From: Porogramme epimiltina
Taxonomy: Eukaryota; Basidiomycota; Agaricomycetes; Polyporales; Polyporaceae
Direction: 5' to 3'
Length of the DNA: 51,295 nt
Assembly: GCA_900155495.1 (NCBI GenBank)
Contig: FTLJ01000712.1
Location: forward strand, 1-51,295
A program made the translations under genes and the position numbers. How positions within the stretch are numbered: position 1 is the first letter of the stretch; each line of letters opens with the position of its first letter. The notes under the pieces were generated by a model. That model did no database searches. It had not been told where the DNA came from and worked only from the letters and a program-made list of their open reading frames with translations. Shown piece by piece: positions 1-12,326 of the stretch.

Positions 1-81
1 TCCCCCCACCCGCCCTCCTCCCATTTCCGCAGGCCCAGCCGCGACGACCGCGCCACAGAGCTCACAGCTTACGCCATCGCC

Positions 82-2034
82 ATGCCCCACCCAAATGCCC
101 GTCCAGACACAGACTATTCGCCCTCAGGCCCCTGGCCGACTACCCAGCCCCGCATATACCCAGACCCGTCCACGATACCCCCGCACTGGCAGATCCACCC
201 CACGTCCGTTCCCCCCTTCCGCGACCCTCGCCCCTACTTTGCCCCACCCCCGGTGCTCCAGGCAAATTCTCGCGCCCCGTGGCAGAATCCGTATCCCCGC
301 GTCATCCAGGTCCAACCGTTCGTCGCGTCGCCACCGAGCCCACTCCCACACAAGGTCTGGATATTAGACTGCAAGGCATGCGGTACGTTTCTCACGAACA
401 GGGGCATGAAAGTGAGTGTTTACTTTCCTACGCATTTCTGAGACCTCTCCAGAGTGCACCTCTCCGTGGCGAGTACTACATTTTAAATACCCCACTTGAG
501 GCATACGCCATCGACATGTGTCCAACCATCCTTACTGCTTGAGGACTTCACTTGCACACATCCCCGTTTGCTTGCGTCGTTGGCATCCAAGTTAGTCCCA
601 GGAGGGCATATCTACGTAGCCAGGTTCCAGCTGCATATCGCCGTCGTCACACGCCACAGTCGCCCCCGTGCATGTATGCATCTCGGACACATAAATTCAA
701 TTTTTGTCTCCATTACATCTATTCCGTCCGGTATCCACGAGACTGATCAACTCCTGTCGTAGGCCGTCCTCCTATTGCGTCCGAACGTCCCGCTCTACTC
801 TACCGACGCCTTGCCAGTCAATTGTTCAGCCTTTACGCCAGAAGCGGAGCATCCTTCTCATGACCATACGCTGTCGTCCTCGTCCTCCACGTCCTCCGCA
901 AGCTCACAATACTACACCCGCGCGTCCGCGTCAGGTTCATCTGGAGAGCCCGTGCCAACGCAAACCCCCGCCTCCCCCGAACGCGCACCCGCGCGCACTT
1001 GCGAGTGTTTAACGCAAACCCTGTGCTGTCACGGGTGCGGGACCGCAGTGGGCTACATGATCGTTACTCCCTGTCAGCGCTGCACGTCCTCGATCACAGT
1101 GAACAACCGCGCCACGAACGGCCACCGCTTCGTCTTCTATTCTAGCGAGATTACTGCGTGCGAGCGCCACTACGTCAAGGGCGAGCGCGGCGTCAGCCCG
1201 TTTCACCCACCGCCGGTCACCCCGCAGACGATCCACAGTAGCCTCGCCGGATTGACGATCAGCAGCACGACGACCACGACCACGACGGTACGCACATCGC
1301 AGGCACAGCCCGCGTCGCCCACGACGAGCACACCGTCGTCTATGCCGCCGCTATCACCTGGGCCCACATCTGGACGCCGGCCGTCCGTGGAGTACCTCCC
1401 TACCCCGCCCCCGGAGATCGATGGCCCATACGCGCCCCCTGCACGGGCCACTCCCCCAGCGTCCGGTCGCTCCAGCGCGACGACAAGTCCCACGCGCATA
1501 GACGGACCCGTCATCCCGCCCGTACCTTCCGAGCCTCCCCGGTACTCGACCTACATGCCGCCCTTCCTCGCCGACCTGCACGCCCGCTCCTTATCCTCCG
1601 CGTCCACGTCCCCCACCGCCGCGGCCTCGCCCATCGCGTTCTCGCCTACCCCCGCACGACTTCGCTCTGCGTCGACCTCCGCGGCCTCCGCGATCTCGCC
1701 CTCAGCCCTTGCCGCCGCCACCGCCGCGCCTCCCTTCGCCCTCCGCGCGGTCGGCTTCCTGCCCCCGCCCCCGCCGCACCTCGGCGGCCCGCCTGCGGCC
1801 GCGCACATCCATCCCCATGCACACGTCCACGTCCCTGCGCCGCCTGTGCAGGTGCCCGCGCAGGAGCCGGAACCGCTCAAGGCAGGCGAGGTGCTCTACT
1901 GGCACCACTTGCTCCGGAGCGGCGAGATCCCTGCGGTATCGGAGGACCTCCGCGCGCGTGTGGCGCTAGAGGACCGGGAGGAGAGGTTGGGGCGGCGTGC
2001 GGTGCCGAGCGGGATGGTCTTCGCGGGTCGGTGA
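82..2034 (+). CDS. FAM72-domain protein with long disordered tail
   Basis: Two exons, 82-411 and 763-2034, give 533 residues. The intron starts GTGAGT at 412, ends TCGTAG at 762, and is 351 nt, far longer than others here. Joining the exons restores the FAM72 core: a CxxC followed by an RGMK motif (about residues 91-110), then VLLLRPNVPLYSTD, then a Cys-rich block (CECL, CCHGCG, PCQRC; about 190-217) and a NNRATNGHRFVFY segment. The paired CxxC motifs suggest zinc binding. Animal FAM72 proteins are about 150 residues. This one has a Pro-rich N-terminal 90 residues, a Ser-rich insertion of about 55 residues inside the domain, and a Pro/Ser/Ala-rich C-terminal half. The family's biochemical role is poorly defined, and I infer nothing more for this copy. 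The start is the first ATG in the frame; an exon upstream of the window edge is not excluded. Confidence 0.85.
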
Positions 2035-4103
2035 GGCCTATGGAGCATCCGCACTCGCACTTGCACCCGGAGCGGCGAGCCACTCGCGGACTCCTCCCCA
2101 ACAAGTGGCCGACTTCCTGCCTTCGAGGCGGGGCGTCGGCCTCTCCACCTATCTATTCTGTTTATTCGTCATTATCGTTGTACATTCTTGCGCCCCAAAA
2201 CGCCTCGCGCCGCCGAGCACGGTGCGCCACGCTCGGCGGCCGCACGGACGCTCCAGCCCGCTCCCTTCGCGGGAGCGTACATAGCCACGCAGCCCCGTCC
2301 CTGTCCCTGTCCACTCGTACACGCACACGCACGCACATGCACATGCACATGCCCCGCTACGCCCCCGCACGCACGCACGCACGCGTGCGCACGCCACGCC
2401 CGTGATGTTTCTTGGTTACGTTTTTCTTGCCGCACACCCCTCCTCCGAGGCCAGCCCTGTCGATACCCTCTCCGGAACCCGCTGTACATGTGTTTTTATT
2501 CGTATCCGCCGTCGCGCGCGCACACGTCTCCCCGCCTTACCTCCGCCCCGCGCCTCCGCCCCCGCCGCAGGAGGACGCATTAAGCCGACAGCCTACCCAG
2601 TGCAGCAGCACCCCGCCGATCCAGCAGCAGCAGCCCACCCGCCCCCGCGCCGCGCCGTCCATCACGCCGTCCCTAGGTGCCGCTGCATCCATCAATCACC
2701 CAGCCAGTTCCGCCGTCCGCCCACCGCCCCCCTCCTCGTCGCATGCACCGCAGCATCGTGCCACTACTACGTACCACCAGTACCACCACCACCCTCCCGA
2801 CCCTCACCCTCTCCCGACTCGCATCTCGCCGCGCGCCGCCGCGCGCTGCAGAAATGATCCCCCACCCGCCGCGCGCTCACACGCGCATGTGGGCCCCCAC
2901 ACGCCTGTTTGGTTAATGTTTACGTCTGCAAGCTCTTTTACATATAAGTATATCCCGTCCGCGGGCCCCTCCCCTGCTACCCCCATACGCGCGCCCTGCA
3001 TAGCGCGGGCGCCGCCGCCGTTCAGGCTGTTTTGTACGGCCGCGCGGCGGGGAGAAGACCTCGGACCTCAGGCGTGGTTTGTAAGTAGGTCGGGGCCCGC
3101 GCGGGGTCCCCGCCGTTGTTGATGTTGATGTCCGTAGCACTCGACGCTGTCGCTCCTCTCGTTGCGGTCTCTGGTTTTTATCGTAATGTTTTGTGGTTTT
3201 GTCCCTCTCCGGATCCCTTGTCGCCGTGTTTATGTTTATTAGACTGTTTGTTATCGTCTGGGCTGGTACATGCTACCTGATCGGTGATTCTTTTTAAAAT
3301 AAAACGTACGTGGAGGCCGTTTCCAGAGAGCTTGGTTATGCCATGTGCCCGAGGACCCGTGAGGCGGGTCGATGATTTGTAGCGACACGCCCCGACGCAT
3401 GCGAGGTTCCGCTACGACCGCCAACTGCGCAGTCGGCGAGGGCCACACTGCCACACAGCAGGCGAGTCATCCCGCGATCGCGACGCCGAGAAAGTTCCCG
3501 GGAAGCCACACCGTGGCCGCACCCTCGCGGACGGCCTTCGATTCATCCCCGCGCGGCGCGCACCCTTCCACCCGTCCGACGCCAGTCACCTCGACGACTG
3601 GCACGGCGTGGTTCCGGCCCATGCTTGGATCCCCCGCGCGGCGCACATCCATTCCGTGCCGCCTGCCTCGGGCCTATCAAACTCTGAAATCGCGAGGCAC
3701 GTCCGTAGACGCGAAGCAGAGCGCCTTCCCTCGTCCGTGCTTTACGCCCGGCGACGTCACTGCGGGGGCGGGGCATGAATGGTGGCGCGCGACTTCCGCG
3801 CACACATCAACGGGACCGCGCGGGCGGCCCGTCCGTCTCGAGATTAATTGTCGGCGATCGAGGGTCAGCAGGATTTGGTTGTGGTGGAGAGTAGGTCGTC
3901 CTCGCGATGCGAAGGGCCAAATCGTGGCTACTGAGCAGTGCGCAAAATCGCTTCTAGTCCAGGTACAAACGGCGGGTATCCATAGGTGGTACAACAACAA
4001 CAACAGGGACAAACAATACAGCACGACGCACACTCCGGAAGATGATACAGTAGGCTACACACAGCCACCCGCGCACACACGCACTCCGCTCGGTGCACGC
4101 GGC
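2035..4103. other. Intergenic, low-complexity, no supported gene
   Basis: About 2 kb between FAM72 and the coiled-coil gene; the left part is probably FAM72 3' UTR. It contains CA/CG-rich simple sequence near 2318-2395 and C-rich low-complexity DNA to about 2900. T-rich, UTR-like stretches lie near 2920-2950 and 3160-3300. Open frames here (for example 2412-3122 and 3372-4421 on +) are Pro/Arg/Ser-rich, typical of chance frames in GC-rich DNA, and I recognise no domain. Confidence 0.6.
2318..2395. repeat. CA/CG-type simple repeat tract
   Basis: Alternating ACGCAC and ACATGC units (2318-2352) are followed, after a short C-rich spacer, by GCAC units ending in an alternating GCGTGCGC stretch (2368-2395). 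Alternating purine-pyrimidine sequence of this kind is prone to slippage. Confidence 0.8.
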
Positions 4104-5350
4104 TCACGAGGCCGACTTGGCGGGGTGGGGGACGAGCTCCGTCTTGATATTCCTCGTCCCGCCAGGGCTCGTCGTGATCTGGGGCATGGGCACGAGCCTG
4201 ATCCCGGCGCCTGCGCACGGGTCCGGGTCGTCGCAGTCAGCATAGGCTCCCAAAAGGAAGCAGGGGGCCCGGGCGAGGGCCAGAGAGAGAGGTACGCACC
4301 TATGTGCTCCATGAAGCGATTGAGGTTGAGCTCGGTCGTGCCCAGGTCGGGAAGGCCGAAGTCAGCAGCGAGCTTTCTCGCTTGCTCCTCTGCGGGCAGA
4401 AAAGGGATGGGGAGGGGGTAGGGACGCGTTAGAGCCATAGTGTGGCGGGGGCGGAGACGAGGACGGACGAGCGGGACGCACCTGTGTAGCCGAAGAGCGA
4501 GCGGAGGTTCGTGGGGAACAGCTCGCTCGGCTTCCCGTCTGGTTTGAGCACGGGCGCGACGGGGTCGCCGACGTTCTGCGGGGTGCAGAGCGCCGCGTTC
4601 GCGCGGCGGGCCTCGCTGCGGCGATGCGGGGCGCAGATCCGCGCGTCAGATGCGGGTGCGGCGACGGCTGTGCCAGGAAAGGAAAGGAGAGGGGGCGGCG
4701 TACGAGTTGCTGAGCGCGTTCTGGACCTCGCTGACCTGCTTGGCGCTCTCCTCGACGTGCGTTGCGAGCGGGACGGGGAGGTACTCCGCGCGCAATTGCT
4801 GCGCGACGAGCTCCTTGATCTGCTCGTCGAGCTGGAGCTTGATTTGGTGGCGGATCTGGTCTCTGCGTGCGTCCGCCGGGGTGGCGTCAAGCGTCTCGGG
4901 TGCGGAGGCGGAGGCGGAGGCGGACGTACCCTAGGGCTTTTTCTGCCTCTTCTTTGGCCTTGACCGGCAATGCGGCCTCGATCCGGGCCATATGCCCGTC
5001 CTGCGTAGTCTTATGTTCGTCAAATTGGCCGCGGAGCTCAGCCAGTTTGTCCTCTGCGTCCTTCTGCAATGGAATGAGCGGGGCACTGAGAGCCGTCAAG
5101 TGCTGGTATATACCGGAGTCGGACCCATCTTCGAGATGCGGGTCGAATGGTCGTTGATTGACCGCAAGGTTTGTTCTCTGCAGCACGCAGGTTTTGAGTT
5201 AGGATGAGATAGCTACGCTCGAGTGGGAGAAGCTACGCACAAGAAACCGAACGTCATATGCATCATTCCGATATGTTCCCTCAGGGAGCCCGTGTCAATC
5301 GAGGTGGCGGCCGTAGGTGTCGCCATAGGAGTGCTAGCTGCTTCAGCCAT
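4104..5350 (-). CDS. Conserved-looking coiled-coil protein, function unknown
   Basis: Six exons in transcript order, 5241-5350, 4930-5175, 4704-4862, 4482-4615, 4300-4389 and 4104-4210, give 281 residues. The start is the ATG at 5350 (MAEAASTPMATP), in a normal context. Residues of about 60-115 (QKDAEDKLAELRGQFDEH to KAKEEAEKALG) and about 120-160 (IRHQIKLQLDEQIKELVAQQ) are charged heptad-like helices, probably coiled coil. The C-terminal part (TPQNVGDPV, ELFPTNLRSLFGYT, EEQARKLAADFGLP, LNLNRFMEHIG) is compact and not low-complexity. There is no signal peptide, membrane segment or catalytic motif. I do not recognise the family. Alternative splice choices would change only a few residues. Confidence 0.75.
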
Positions 5351-6594
5351 AGTGAGCAACGAGGGATACTGCAAAGATGAGGAGGGTTGGGGGGATGAGG
5401 GAGAGGATGGCAGCAGTCGCTTCGCGCAGCACGACGGCGGCGACTATGATAGGGATCGCGCGTGGCCCGGGGCAGGTCATGGGTCTGCGGCGAGAAGGAT
5501 GAGGGCCGCGGGCACGGAAGAGGGGGAAGGCAGGTGGCACGCAAGCCTACCGCAGCACGCGCTGCGTTAGTTCGTACGGCGCACGGCCCAGGGGGCGTGC
5601 ACGATTCGAACCGTGTGTGCGCGCCCGTCACCACATATCGCCTTCTCCTTTCTTTATTCTATAAGGGTGGGACACCGAGGATGACGGCACCGCCGCCGGA
5701 ACGGCCCTGGGACGGGCGTCGTGCTTCTTCGCGGCGCGGCGTCTCTGTGGGCGGCGGGCGGCGGTACGCGGTACACGAGCGTCCTGTGTTGGTCCAAGAT
5801 GGCGACAAACCACTTCGTCGCGGGAGTGCAATCGCCAGCTCCGATGCGGGCGCGGCCGCCCGCGCAAGCTGGAAAACAAACAGAGGCGGCTGCCGGCGCC
5901 CGCTACCAGCGCCGCGGGAGTCCGAGGGCGTGAGATCGAGACCCTCGCACCGACGTAAGGAAGGGAACTCACCGCAGCCTCGTGTTCGGCACGCTTGCTA
6001 CGGTTCTGTTTCGCAGAGCAGCGGGGCATTCAGCATTTCGTTTGTCTCGTAGGGCTTGAATTCAAGTAGATACATGGAGGAACAGACGATCGCGCTCTCA
6101 GAAAGGCCAGGGGGTCGCAACCCGACGACCGAGCAATATCTGTTGCTTCACGTGACCTGACAAATTTCCCCGCGCACGGACCACCCTCCGAACAGTATAT
6201 AGTCCGGGCCCTCGCATCGTTGTTTCCTCAGAACATACTCAGCTAGGATCTATTTTATAGGTACTAACTCGAGTCTCGCATGTTTACACATGCCACATCC
6301 TTCTAGTCTAGTCGATGACACCCGCACTCCCTCGTATAACCGAGAACATGGCTGCCTCTGGCGGTCTCGAGGACGTTTGGTTCGTGCGCGTCGGCGTGCT
6401 GCTTGCAGCTGCTGACCCGCGAACCAGCGAGGAGAGCGTACGTCTGATAGACTACTTCCCTCATGTATTTTGTAGTGCTTGCAATGCTATATCTTCTCTC
6501 GTAATCCCCTCTGGTGTGCACTCTGTTCGCGATGAATCTATCGAAAGCCTGTATCCAGCAGCGACAACAGAAAAATAATAATACAGCTAGTACG
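5351..6594. other. Intergenic, no supported gene
   Basis: Spacer between the coiled-coil gene (5' end at 5350) and the 3' end of MED14. It holds the coiled-coil promoter and a plus-strand TATA box at 6196-6202. Below that box lies an 87-codon ATG open frame (6315-6578) that I cannot assign. The other frames here are Arg/Pro-rich. Confidence 0.5.
6196..6202 (+). promoter_or_regulatory. Candidate TATA box without an assigned gene
   Basis: TATATAG sits about 30 nt upstream of a pyrimidine-rich TTGTTTCCTCAG stretch that could be an initiator. It points toward 6315-6578, an 87-codon ATG frame ending just before the MED14 stop. A transcript from here would be a small unassigned gene or an antisense RNA to the MED14 3' end. 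Sequence alone does not decide. Confidence 0.35.
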
Positions 6595-6821
6595 CTATGT
6601 AATCATCGCTCGTCCTGGCTGCGGCGCCAGCCTCGCCTGCACCTTCTCGTGCAGTATTCGCCCGACCGCCCTCACCGACGCAACGTCGCACACGACGCCC
6701 ACGTCGATCGACGCAAACTGCCCGCGCACGCCCCGCTCCGACGCCGCCTTGACTGCCTCCGCGACTAACGCGCGGAAGTCTGGGATCGGGTGTAGTGCCG
6801 CCAGCCCTCCTGCGCTCGCAC

Positions 6822-6852
<31 letters not shown>

Positions 6853-9800
6853 TGTGCTGCCCCACCTCTTCGCGCCGCTGCCCCTTGCGCCACCCACCGC
6901 ATCCTCGCAGAACGTGTGCGACGCGTCGAGCACCGCGACGCGCGCGCCTGCCATTAACCTAAAGTCGAGCGCGTGCCTCAAGTCTCCATACAGCACGCGG
7001 AACCAGCTCGCGCTCTTCGCGAACGTATCCAGTGCCACGCCCGCGCGCGCCGCCGCGGCGCGGATCTCCTCGAGCTCCGCGACGACGGGCAGCGTCTCGC
7101 GCAGCACGCACACGAGCCGGTGCAGCGCGGCCGAGAGCCGCCCGTGCGCGAGCAGCGCGCACAGGAACGGCTCCGCGTCCTCGTGCGGGTTGCTGGGCCC
7201 CGGGGGCGGGAAGCCGACGGTGTCGATCTCCATCATGTCTGAGGAGGCGGGCGGGGGCGCGTCGTGGTCGTGGTCGGGCTGGACGCGGGAGAAGCGGAGG
7301 TGGTACGAGCTGCGGTTCGAGGAGAGCTCGTCCGTGCAGGTGAGGGAGACGGAGTAGTCGGCCGAGTACGTGAACTCGACTGTCTGGAGGTCGAACGAGA
7401 TCAGCCGCACGTCCGTCCAGAGGTACTTGCTCGACATCTGTGCAACTGTAAAGGCGAAATGCATTAGACGAGGACGCCTGATAAATCTCCACACTTCCAC
7501 ATACCTTCGCGGGCCACGACGACCATCTTGGACACGCGCGCCCACTCCTCGAGGAACTCGTCCACGCACTTGTCCACGTCGTCCGAGAGGAACGACACGA
7601 TCGCCTCGCGCGTGTCGTATATGATGCGCTTCGACGGCCGGATCACCGTGCTCCCGCTCGCACGCTTCCCCACCGGCTGCTGCACGTACTTGAGCTTCAC
7701 GCACGTCACCACCTTCGCGTCCTCGTCCGACCACCAGTTCAGCGGGATCACGCGGATGTTCGGCATCGCCGCCTCCGCCGCCGGCGCGCCCGACAGGATG
7801 TCCGCCGACTGCACGCACAGCGCGGGGATCGTCCGCGCGAGCGACGACTGCACCGCGCCGAGCTCGGGCATCCCGCCGTGCGTCGGGTTGACGTGCGTGT
7901 ACGGGATCCCGCGCAGCTTGAACTGTCGCTCGACCTTGGTGTACGCAACCCGTGCGCTGTGAATAGCAGGTCAGTCCGCGCGTCGCGAATATGATACGGG
8001 CCGACGCACCAGCAGTAGGCATAGAGCTCCCGGAGGAGATTCGTCTCCAGCCGGAAGCTAGTCGGGTACTGCTCCCCTGGGGGTACACCCTTTCCCCTCC
8101 CATCGTCCCGCTTGCGCTTCTGGCCCGCCATCGAGCTGCCCTCGACGACGATATCGCCGCCATGTATCCGGCGCGCGTCCAGCCAGCCGATATCCTCGAT
8201 GAGCAAGTCGTGGTTCATCGAGCTCTCGACCTCCTTCACGCTGATGAGCGCGTACCGGAAATCTTGGTCGGTGATGACAAGCACGAGGTAGTGGGAGGGG
8301 AAGTTGCCGAGTTGGACGTAGAGCACGCCGCGCACGTCTGGGCCGAATTTCTTCGGCTCTGTAGGAGGAGAAAACATGAGTATGACCGGGGGGAAGACGA
8401 AGGCTGTGTGAACACACCATCACGAGCGAAGTTGCGCACGCGGAAACTCTGCAGGCCGAGGTATTGCACCTTTTGCTCAGCAAGGTTCGTAATGGTCTAA
8501 ACACTGCGTCAGACTCCAGCCCCAACTTGACTAAATAACAAACACTTACAGTTATTCGCAGCTCGACCAATGCCTGGGGTAGCATGTACGGGACATCGAT
8601 CAACTTGGCGGTCGTGGAAGCACAGTCTGGCCCCCGCCCGGCCGCCGCGAGCTCGCCCACGTCACGGACGGTCAGGCGGCCAGTCCGGGGATCGACTGTC
8701 ACGTTGACAGTCTTATCGGCGCATAAATGTACGCTTAAAGACGGCGTGCCCTCTGTCAAGTGAGAGGCAATCAGACACCCACACGATCGATAAGCAGAGA
8801 CTGGGCCTCACCGTCGGAGACGAACACGACCTCGCCGGGCGGCGAGAAGAAGTTGCGGGTGATGTTGTCGCGCTGCAGCTGCATCTGGAAGAACTTCATG
8901 ACACCCTCCGAGTGGCAGGAGATGACCCTCCGGAGGAGGCTCTCGAAATCAAGGTCGTCCGGGTCCTGCACTCGACGAATTAGCTCACCCATTCGCATCA
9001 CGGGAGGATCGACGTACGATATGCAACTGTTCTGGGGGAATGTACATATCCCCTACCATGACACCCAGCGCGCCCGGCTCCGGCTCCCATTTGACGTCGA
9101 AGCGCATGTGCTCGACCTCGTCTGAGGGGCGAGAGTTCTCTAGCCTTGACCGTCCTTGAAGTTCGGCGAGCACGCGCGCCTTAGGCGACCGCATTGCTCT
9201 CCGCCCTGTCTTCTCCTTGACCTGGACGATCGAGATGGTCAGACGTCCTCCCAGGAGCGGGAACTGTTTTTGCGGCTGCCGTTGGCGCTGTCGCTGATTT
9301 GGTGGTTGTGGTTTCCGCACCCAATATTCTACGACCATGGTTTGCCGCTTGTCCTTCATCTGGACGGTCAAAAACTCGCCCCAACCCAGACGGCGCATAC
9401 GTTCGGCCTGTACGACATCCCACGTTTAGACGCAGGCAACACCCGGAACGAGTACAACCGACCTGATACCAGAGGATCTCAAGTTGGTACGCGAGTGACA
9501 TCATCTCTGCCGAGGAATGAGGAAATGCGCGCATTCAAACCATAGATGAGTGCTTACGAAGGAAGTTAAAAACGCGGACTAGGGGAGCATCCACCATGCC
9601 CTCTGGCAGCTGCCGAGGTTGTGGCATATCCACACCAGGTGGTGGAGGTTCGTCCGGACGGAGGTAGAAGGCCAGACGGGCGTCCGCCTCGTCCGTGATG
9701 AGGCGCTTCAACCCGGCGGCCGGCGTTCGGGGAAACTCTGTGACAGATGGAGCATCGTCGTGGCACAAAATGTCGGGTAGAGCATACCTTGCATCCCGGT

Positions 9801-10977
9801 CTGGTCGCCCCCCACAGTGAACAGAAACGTGACGTTCACGAAGAACCAGCCGTCGTTTATGCGCGCGCCGCGGAGACACAGCGAGAGCTCGAACAGCTTA
9901 GGCGCGGTAAAATGCACGCGTCCTGAACCTAGTTCACGCGCGGCGTGAGATGCGCGGAACGGGGCCACCACGGTCTGAACTCACCTATTCGGTATTGGGA
10001 CATCTCGAACGGGATGACTTCGGACATACGAAGACGATATCGCATGGAGTCTTCGATGTCTGTGAAGGTCCTGGTCACTTCTTCATCCGTTAATGGTGTT
10101 GGAGGGATTAGGGCCTCCTAGGATGGTGGAAACGACGGTCGGTCGGGTAATAGACATAGAGATAGGAGATTACGCACCTTTAGGCATACCGGTAGACGTC
10201 GATATGAGCCAGTAGTGAGAACGTCCAGAGACGTCAGAAGGTCATGATTTCGTAGCCTGCCGGCATATCAGCCTGACTCCCTCCGGGCCCCCGCACCGCA
10301 CGGTACACGCGCACCAGGCTCCTCTGGAGCCAGACACGCCCGGCCGCCGAACACGCGGAACAGGGGAAGGGACGCACCTCGCGGGATCAAGGCTCTCTTT
10401 TCCGTACTTCAGCCCCGCTATCGCGTCCTCGAACTGTCTGTTTTGATCCATGAGGAAGGCCGTGATGTTCTAACGTCCGCGCGTCAGCAGGGCGCGCGAC
10501 ACACCGACACGCGACGGCGGGGATGTACCATGGCCTTCTGCACGACCTTCGCGTCGCGCGACCACTTCGAGATGGCGTACACCTTCACGACCTGCCGCTT
10601 CATCTTCACGACGAAGTCGGCGAGCTGCCGCTTGCGGTGTGCGTCCGGCGTGTTCGGGAGGCTGTTCGGGCAAGCGTGGGCGGGGCGGGGAGGGCGGGGA
10701 TGGGGAAGGGGTGGTGCTTGAGCGTCGGGCACGCAGCATCCGCGCGCACAATCAAAAACGGGACTCACGTTTCGGCCATCACGACGAGCTCTGCGTAGAC
10801 CGCCTGCACCAGGCGGGACACGAGCTCTCCGAGGGGCACCTGCCCGTCCATGACCATCGGGAGCTCGTTCTCGAGCTGCTCGAGCGTGGGCTCGTCGTAG
10901 GCCTCGAGCTTGCCATTGTGTTGTGGGGGGTATGGGATGACGCCGTTGAGGGAGTGGCCATTCACGGCCGGTTCCAT
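6595..10977 (-). CDS. MED14: Mediator complex subunit 14 (Rgr1 family)
   Basis: Fifteen exons in transcript order: 10769-10977, 10529-10661, 10378-10469, 10178-10256, 9985-10117, 9788-9928, 9558-9737, 9463-9506, 9018-9407, 8812-8965, 8550-8752, 8418-8496, 8010-8358, 7505-7956, 6595-7445. They give 1162 residues, close to yeast Rgr1 (1082). MED14 is the backbone linking Mediator head, middle and tail in the RNA polymerase II pre-initiation complex. The N-terminal Med14 signature is clear: LENELP, VPLGELVSRLVQAVYAEL, then ISKWSRDAKVVQKAM and LRNHDLLTSLDVLTTGSY. Further conserved blocks are LEILWYQAERMRRLGW, DDLDFESLLRRVISCH and VQYLGLQSFRVRNF. Residues of about 410-440 form a QRQRQRQPQK low-complexity insert. 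Near the C-terminus an Ala-Gly repeat is encoded by a minisatellite. The start ATG at 10977 begins MEPAVNG, with the domain following about 30 residues later. Confidence 0.95.
6817..6857. repeat. GCGCCC minisatellite inside MED14
   Basis: Tandem GCGCCC-type hexamers in the last exon of MED14 encode an Ala-Gly (then Ala-Ser) run near the C-terminus. The unit length keeps the frame, so copy-number variation would change protein length without disrupting it. Confidence 0.8.
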
Positions 10978-12326
10978 TGAGTGTGTGTAGCGCAGTGGGG
11001 CTATATCATGGACAGCGAGCGGGGCGGGACGAGGAAGGCGGCGCCCGGAGGCTGAGGCGGCGGCGGAGGGGGTGGAAGGGGTGGAGGGAAGGAGCAAGGA
11101 ACAAGAACGCGAAATTACGCGCCACACTCGGCGGCCTCTCTGGAACGAGCGCCCGGCCTGAACACGCCTGTGGCTGTGGCAAGGAGCCTTCCCCGGCCCC
11201 GGCGCCCCTGCCAGCACTCTTGAACATCTCGACGGAGGACTCGCCCACTATTTGCTTTCGGCGAAATGTAGTGACTACTACAACAACTCTTTGAGTTAAG
11301 GAGGCCTTGAAATGATGGGTATAGCCCACATTAATGTTGAACAGAGATCGTTTTGTTGATCTACTTAAACGCCGGAGCCCCCTCCGGGGACTGCTTAAAA
11401 TGTGACTGCACGGCAGCAGCATCATCATCACGTTCCAAGAAGCAGAAGCCTCGAAGCGTCCGCTAGCTGTACAACCAGAGGAATATCCACCCTTAACGGA
11501 ACTCTGGATAGCCTGATATTCCCCTCACAGCACATGCATATATCAGCCTAAATCACACCCAAACAGATATCCGTCTTAGTCGGATGTTGGGCACACGACT
11601 GGACAGCACGATTTCCGATCAGTCTGTGGGCGTGTCGGCGTTCAATGTAACGAGCAGCAAGTCCGAGGTCGAGAGGTATATAAATTGTCAACGAATGTTC
11701 ATGTGTGATCGCGAGTCGATACAGTGTGAAATATAAGTCCTCCATTACGCATGTCCCCCAATTATTCGCTTCGTACGCTACGAGAGAGCAAGCTGTCCAA
11801 TGTCCACGACCATGCCGTCGAGGGCTACCGCGTCCCCACTACACGGTCTGTCGGTCGGGGACATGAACACCGACGACCTAGCGTTGCCGTTGTACTGGCA
11901 ACAAAGCCATCAGCGTCGTGCAGGGGGCACGCGGGGGGGCAGGCGACAAGCCTATGCGGGCTTGGCGCGAAATCTCCGGCCCCGCGGGACGAACGGACGC
12001 CGACACGCTGTCGGCAGACCTCGTCGGGAAGGGGGAGAGGGTGGAGGAGGGCGAGGTGGACGTTGGGTAGACGATGGGCGTGATTGTCTCGCATCGGGGC
12101 CTGGCGACATGGCAGGGACGACGGGGGGCGGCAACGCCTGCAGCATTAATCTGAAGAGGGACGAACGCACTGATGGTCAGCCCCGTCCAGATGGCTTGAA
12201 GGCAAGAGGGCAACAGCCAACGTACCTGCACACCGCGGGCCCCTGAGATGAATCACACCTCGCACCATCCCATGCCTGGCGACCTCGAGAACCAGCCACC
12301 GCACAGCGCGCAGGACCCGCCGACAC
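10978..12326. other. Intergenic, MED14 promoter side, no supported gene
   Basis: About 1.35 kb between the MED14 start and the stop of the disordered protein gene. The frames present (for example 11800-12246 on + and 11878-12231 on -) have biased composition and no recognisable motif. The stretch 11280-11760 is less GC-rich than its surroundings and looks like non-coding spacer. Confidence 0.55.

Noticed and set aside
2412..3122. 236-codon plus-strand open frame
   Set aside because: Low-complexity Pro/Ser/His-rich sequence overlapping simple repeats, with other frames of the same character; no conserved feature.
3372..4421. 349-codon plus-strand open frame
   Set aside because: Its right end runs antisense to well-supported exons of the coiled-coil gene; composition is not protein-like.
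5598..5640. tRNA-like T-loop (GATTCGAACC on the plus strand, so GGTTCGAATC on minus)
   Set aside because: The flanking bases do not form the five-pair T stem (mismatch next to the G53-C61 pair), and no matching acceptor or D arm is found.
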